Positions 63,359 to 64,000 of a stretch of 64,000 bases of DNA are shown piece after piece. This DNA comes from Hymenobacter radiodurans (GTDB taxonomy: Bacteria > Bacteroidota > Bacteroidia > Cytophagales > Hymenobacteraceae), in assembly GCF_004355185.1 (NCBI RefSeq), contig NZ_CP037922.1, forward strand, positions 806,001 through 870,000. The letters run 5' to 3'. The translations under genes were made by a program, and so were the position numbers. A model generated the notes under the pieces. The model ran no database searches, was not told where the DNA came from, and was given only the letters and a program-made list of their open reading frames with translations. How positions within the stretch are numbered: position 1 is the stretch's first letter; every line of letters begins with the position of its first letter.

Positions 63359-63395
63359 TAAAAAAGCCCCCAAACTAAGTCTGGGGGCTTTTTAT
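63359..63395. terminator. Bidirectional terminator, GCCCCCAG family (5:5)
   Basis: T A6 GCCCCCA, loop, TGGGGGC T5 A. It lies between converging genes and serves both. Confidence 0.88.
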
Positions 63396-63412
63396 ATAAT
63401 AAAGGGGGCGCG

Positions 63413-63745
63413 TTAAGCTACAGTTACCTGAGCGTCTAGCTTTTGGGCCAACACGTGCTTCGGCACGGCACCTACTTGCTTATCTACGATCTGGCCGTTT
63501 TTGAACACGAGCAGCGTCGGAATGCTGCGAATGCCAAACTTAGCGGAGGTTTGCGGATTCGAATCAACGTCAACCTTGCCTATAATAACGCGGCCCTCGT
63601 ATTCGCCGGCCAACTCTTCCACTACGGGACCCACCATGCGGCACGGACCGCACCACTCGGCCCAGAAATCCACGAGCACGGGCTTATCAGAGTTGATTAT
63701 TTCTTCAAAATTAGAATCGGTGATCTCAATTGCTTTGTGTCCCAT
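63413..63745 (-). CDS. trxA: Thioredoxin
   Basis: A 110-residue thioredoxin with the active site [14 protein letters not shown], the cis-proline in [13 protein letters not shown] and the usual complete fold from [10 protein letters not shown] to LAQKLDAQV. It reduces disulfides in the cytoplasm and is the electron source for DsbD-type proteins such as that at 59.1 kb. It is transcribed leftward; a few bases after its stop is the shared terminator. Confidence 0.95.
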   Translation of the reverse strand: MGHKAIEITDSNFEEIINSDKPVLVDFWAEWCGPCRMVGPVVEELAGEYEGRVIIGKVDVDSNPQTSAKFGIRSIPTLLVFKNGQIVDKQVGAVPKHVLAQKLDAQVTVA

Positions 63746-63883
63746 GATAGTAGGGGTTGAATGGTGTAGTTATCTGAGTGCTTACGAGCAAACGGGCCGC
63801 AAGGTAGCAGATTGCAGTTCAACAAGCCGCACGCCGGAAAGTTCAGATTGTAAAAATAGCTAGTTATCAAATCAAATAAGGCG

Positions 63884-63976
63884 GTCATGCAGAGCGGCAG
63901 CGAAGCATCTCGCGTGCTGATGGTGGGTTACTAATCCAACGAAGCGAGCGAGATGCTTCACTCCGTTCTGCATGAC
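63884..63976. repeat. Imperfect palindromic intergenic repeat
   Basis: GTCATGCAGAGCGGCAGCG and onward to CATCTCGC; after a spacer, the right arm (GCGAGATGCTTC to CTGCATGAC) is complementary with a few mismatches and a one-base length difference. Total 93 bases. It is of the same kind as the 41.9 kb palindrome but differs in sequence. It lies upstream of trxA, at the right end of the window. Confidence 0.8.
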
Positions 63977-64000
63977 GGTCTGATGAGTTTTCTAACCTTA

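Noticed and set aside
1..64000. CRISPR array, prophage, integrase or transposase
   Set aside because: No regularly spaced repeats, no phage structural or recombinase proteins seen on either strand.

Overview
This window is ordinary chromosomal DNA from a Bacteroidota bacterium, most likely of the Hymenobacter group (Cytophagales). The evidence is a type IX secretion sorting domain, a GldH-type gliding lipoprotein, GWxTD and DUF2723 proteins, -7 elements of the form TAnnTTTG that are typical of the phylum, and moderately high GC with AT-rich gaps. There is no phage, insertion sequence, CRISPR array or conjugative module. Genus is an inference; phylum is secure.

Layout. 0-8 kb: sugar-phosphate genes (end of kdsD, mannose-1-phosphate guanylyltransferase), then a minus-strand block (rlmB, a GWxTD protein, a large DUF2723 membrane protein, a T9SS-sorted protein). 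8-16 kb: birA facing rsfS-ftsH, two exported hypotheticals/phosphatases, then lutC, an LpxH-like hydrolase and a propeller protein. 16-25 kb: zinc alcohol dehydrogenase, a subtilase-like T9SS cargo, an M57 protease, the ricT-gldH pair and two cold-shock genes. 25-34 kb: disordered hydrophilic proteins, an NmrA reductase, PAP2 phosphatase, HhH protein, DinB protein and a desaturase/DUF4166/DoxX-like cluster. 34-45 kb: a giant alpha-2-macroglobulin, a ferredoxin and ferredoxin-NADP reductase pair, tRNA-Arg, a VTT membrane protein and cystathionine gamma-synthase. 45-64 kb: a TonB-dependent receptor, OmpA proteins, fbaB, accD, a glycine-zipper/OmpA triplet, nth, a radical SAM protein, gamma carbonic anhydrase, a CNNM/CorC protein, dsbD, a tRNA-like RNA, an Lrp regulator, a TonB C-terminal protein and trxA.

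Three things stand out. First, seven genes are broken by nine single-base frameshifts as the sequence is written; six of the nine lie at a five-base G or C run inside the same word, GGGGGC followed by A/T, where intact genes mostly carry six. Restoring one base repairs every gene, and several terminator hairpins independently show unequal 6:5 arms, so homopolymer miscounting in the assembly is the likeliest cause, with biological slippage a less likely alternative. Second, twelve intergenic terminators share one core (A-run, GCCCCCAG, short loop, CTGGGGGC, T-run) while their outer flanks differ but stay complementary, so they look like a stereotyped bidirectional terminator family. Third, between dsbD and the Lrp gene lies a minus-strand RNA of about 240 nt: a tRNA-like body with a good acceptor, D-arm and T-arm but no usable anticodon loop, followed by two hairpins with the same ten-base loop, the second acting as terminator. 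I do not recognise this RNA; it is the best candidate here for something undescribed.
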